From: Olsenella timonensis
GTDB lineage: Bacteria; Actinomycetota; Coriobacteriia; Coriobacteriales; Atopobiaceae
DNA: 64,000 nt
Direction: 5' to 3'
Assembly (NCBI RefSeq): GCF_900119915.1
Contig: NZ_LT635455.1
Coordinates: forward strand, 62,001 to 126,000
Under the pieces are notes generated by a model. It made no database searches and had not been told where the DNA came from. It saw nothing but the letters and a program-made list of their open reading frames with translations. Positions 63,603 to 64,000 of this stretch are shown one piece after another. The translations under genes and the position numbers were made by a program. Numbering within the stretch: position 1 is the first letter of the stretch; every line of letters starts with the position of its first letter.

Positions 63603-64000
63603 ATGGGCCTCATCGTGAGAGATCGGGAGCGGTTCGAGCGGACCGACGTGCCCGAGCCGAGTCCGCGGCGCAACCTCGTCGGCGCGATTGTCGCGGTGGC
63701 CGCCCTCGTGGCGACCGCCGTGGTCGTCATTCTTGCCTGGAACCGCGCGAGCCTGGAGAGCCGCATGGGGGACAGTGCGCTCGGAGATGCCCTCGCCTCG
63801 CAGGCCGGCTCCGTGGGCCCGTCGGAGGGTTACGTGGACACGGGCAACGAGGTCCACAGCACCCTCCTGCTCACCTCTGACAGCCTCGACGACGGCGGCT
63901 CGCTCTCGGAGGCGCGCATCCTCTCGGTCAACTCCACGGCGGGCACCGCGACGCTCGTCAGCGTGCCGACGGACCTGGCGCTCACGGTAGACGACCAGCC
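63603..64000 (+). CDS. LytR-CpsA-Psr (LCP)-like membrane protein, 5' part
   Basis: The frame is open to the window end; about 132 residues are visible. A basic N-terminus precedes one membrane span (NLVGAIVAVAALVATAVVVILAW, about residues 29-51). The outside part has STLLLTSDSLDDGG, ARILSVNSTAGTATLVSVPTDLAL, which lines up with the LCP pattern of a phosphate-binding loop and SIPRD. The usual Arg of SIPRD is Thr here. LCP enzymes attach polymers to peptidoglycan; this one may be divergent or inactive. GACGGAGGG precedes the ATG. Confidence 0.55.
   Translation, partial: MGLIVRDRERFERTDVPEPSPRRNLVGAIVAVAALVATAVVVILAWNRASLESRMGDSALGDALASQAGSVGPSEGYVDTGNEVHSTLLLTSDSLDDGGSLSEARILSVNSTAGTATLVSVPTDLALTVDDQ

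Overview
The window is a GC-rich (about two thirds G+C), gene-dense chromosomal segment from an actinobacterium, most likely class Coriobacteriia, family Atopobiaceae (Olsenella-like). The basis is the combination of very high GC, CTC/CTG/GCC-rich codon use, a FabK-type fatty acid operon, a clpC-disA-ispDF-cysS-rlmB-rae1 block, tuf lying outside the str operon, and no respiratory genes. The class is inferred from gene order and remembered family features, not from a database match. Nearly all genes are on the + strand; only birA, an XRE-family regulator and a glutaredoxin are on the - strand.

Layout. 1-6700: end of clpC, then disA (c-di-AMP), ispD and ispF (isoprenoids), cysS, rlmB and rae1/yacP. 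6700-9010: tRNA-Thr; promoter; tRNA-Tyr/Thr/Met; tuf; rpmG; tRNA-Trp. 9076-12660: secE, nusG, rplK, rplA, an L10 leader, rplJ, rplL. 13066-21005: rpoB and rpoC. 21302-31528: birA divergent from a type II fatty-acid operon fabH-acpP-fabK-fabD-fabG-fabF-accB-fabZ-accC-accDA, followed by a DegV protein; BirA would biotinylate AccB, whose carboxylase makes malonyl-CoA for the Fab enzymes. 32706-36068: rpsL, rpsG, fusA, rpsJ. 36272-43555: an accessory block (XRE regulator, glutaredoxin, LytTR response regulator, two membrane histidine-kinase-like proteins, a sortase-anchored surface protein, thrH, a histidine phosphatase) separating rpsJ from the rest of the S10 operon. 43811-59575: rplC through rplQ (S10, spc and alpha operons, with secY, adk, map, infA and rpoA). 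59657-64000: a one-chain ECF transporter energising module, truA, a 10-TM heavy-metal/manganese-type transporter and the start of a divergent LCP-like protein.

Main observations. (1) accB is split by a 211-bp quasi-palindrome with 83-bp identical inverted arms. (2) The two sensor-kinase genes look complementary: one has the phospho-acceptor histidine box but no ATPase domain, the other has the ATPase domain but a degenerate histidine box. (3) RpoB fork loop 2 and the RpoC bridge helix and F loop depart from nearly universal sequences, all around the streptolydigin pocket. (4) A 14-22 nt element beginning ATGGATACGC lies upstream of four translation-gene transcription units. (5) Several families of short inverted repeats occupy the intergenic regions, and one copy supplies the C-terminus of a regulator gene. 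(6) The octamer CCTTCTCG is strongly over-represented. (7) Ribosomal protein S12 carries Arg at the streptomycin-resistance position 88.

All positions, repeat matches and counts were read by eye. Promoter calls are consensus matches only.
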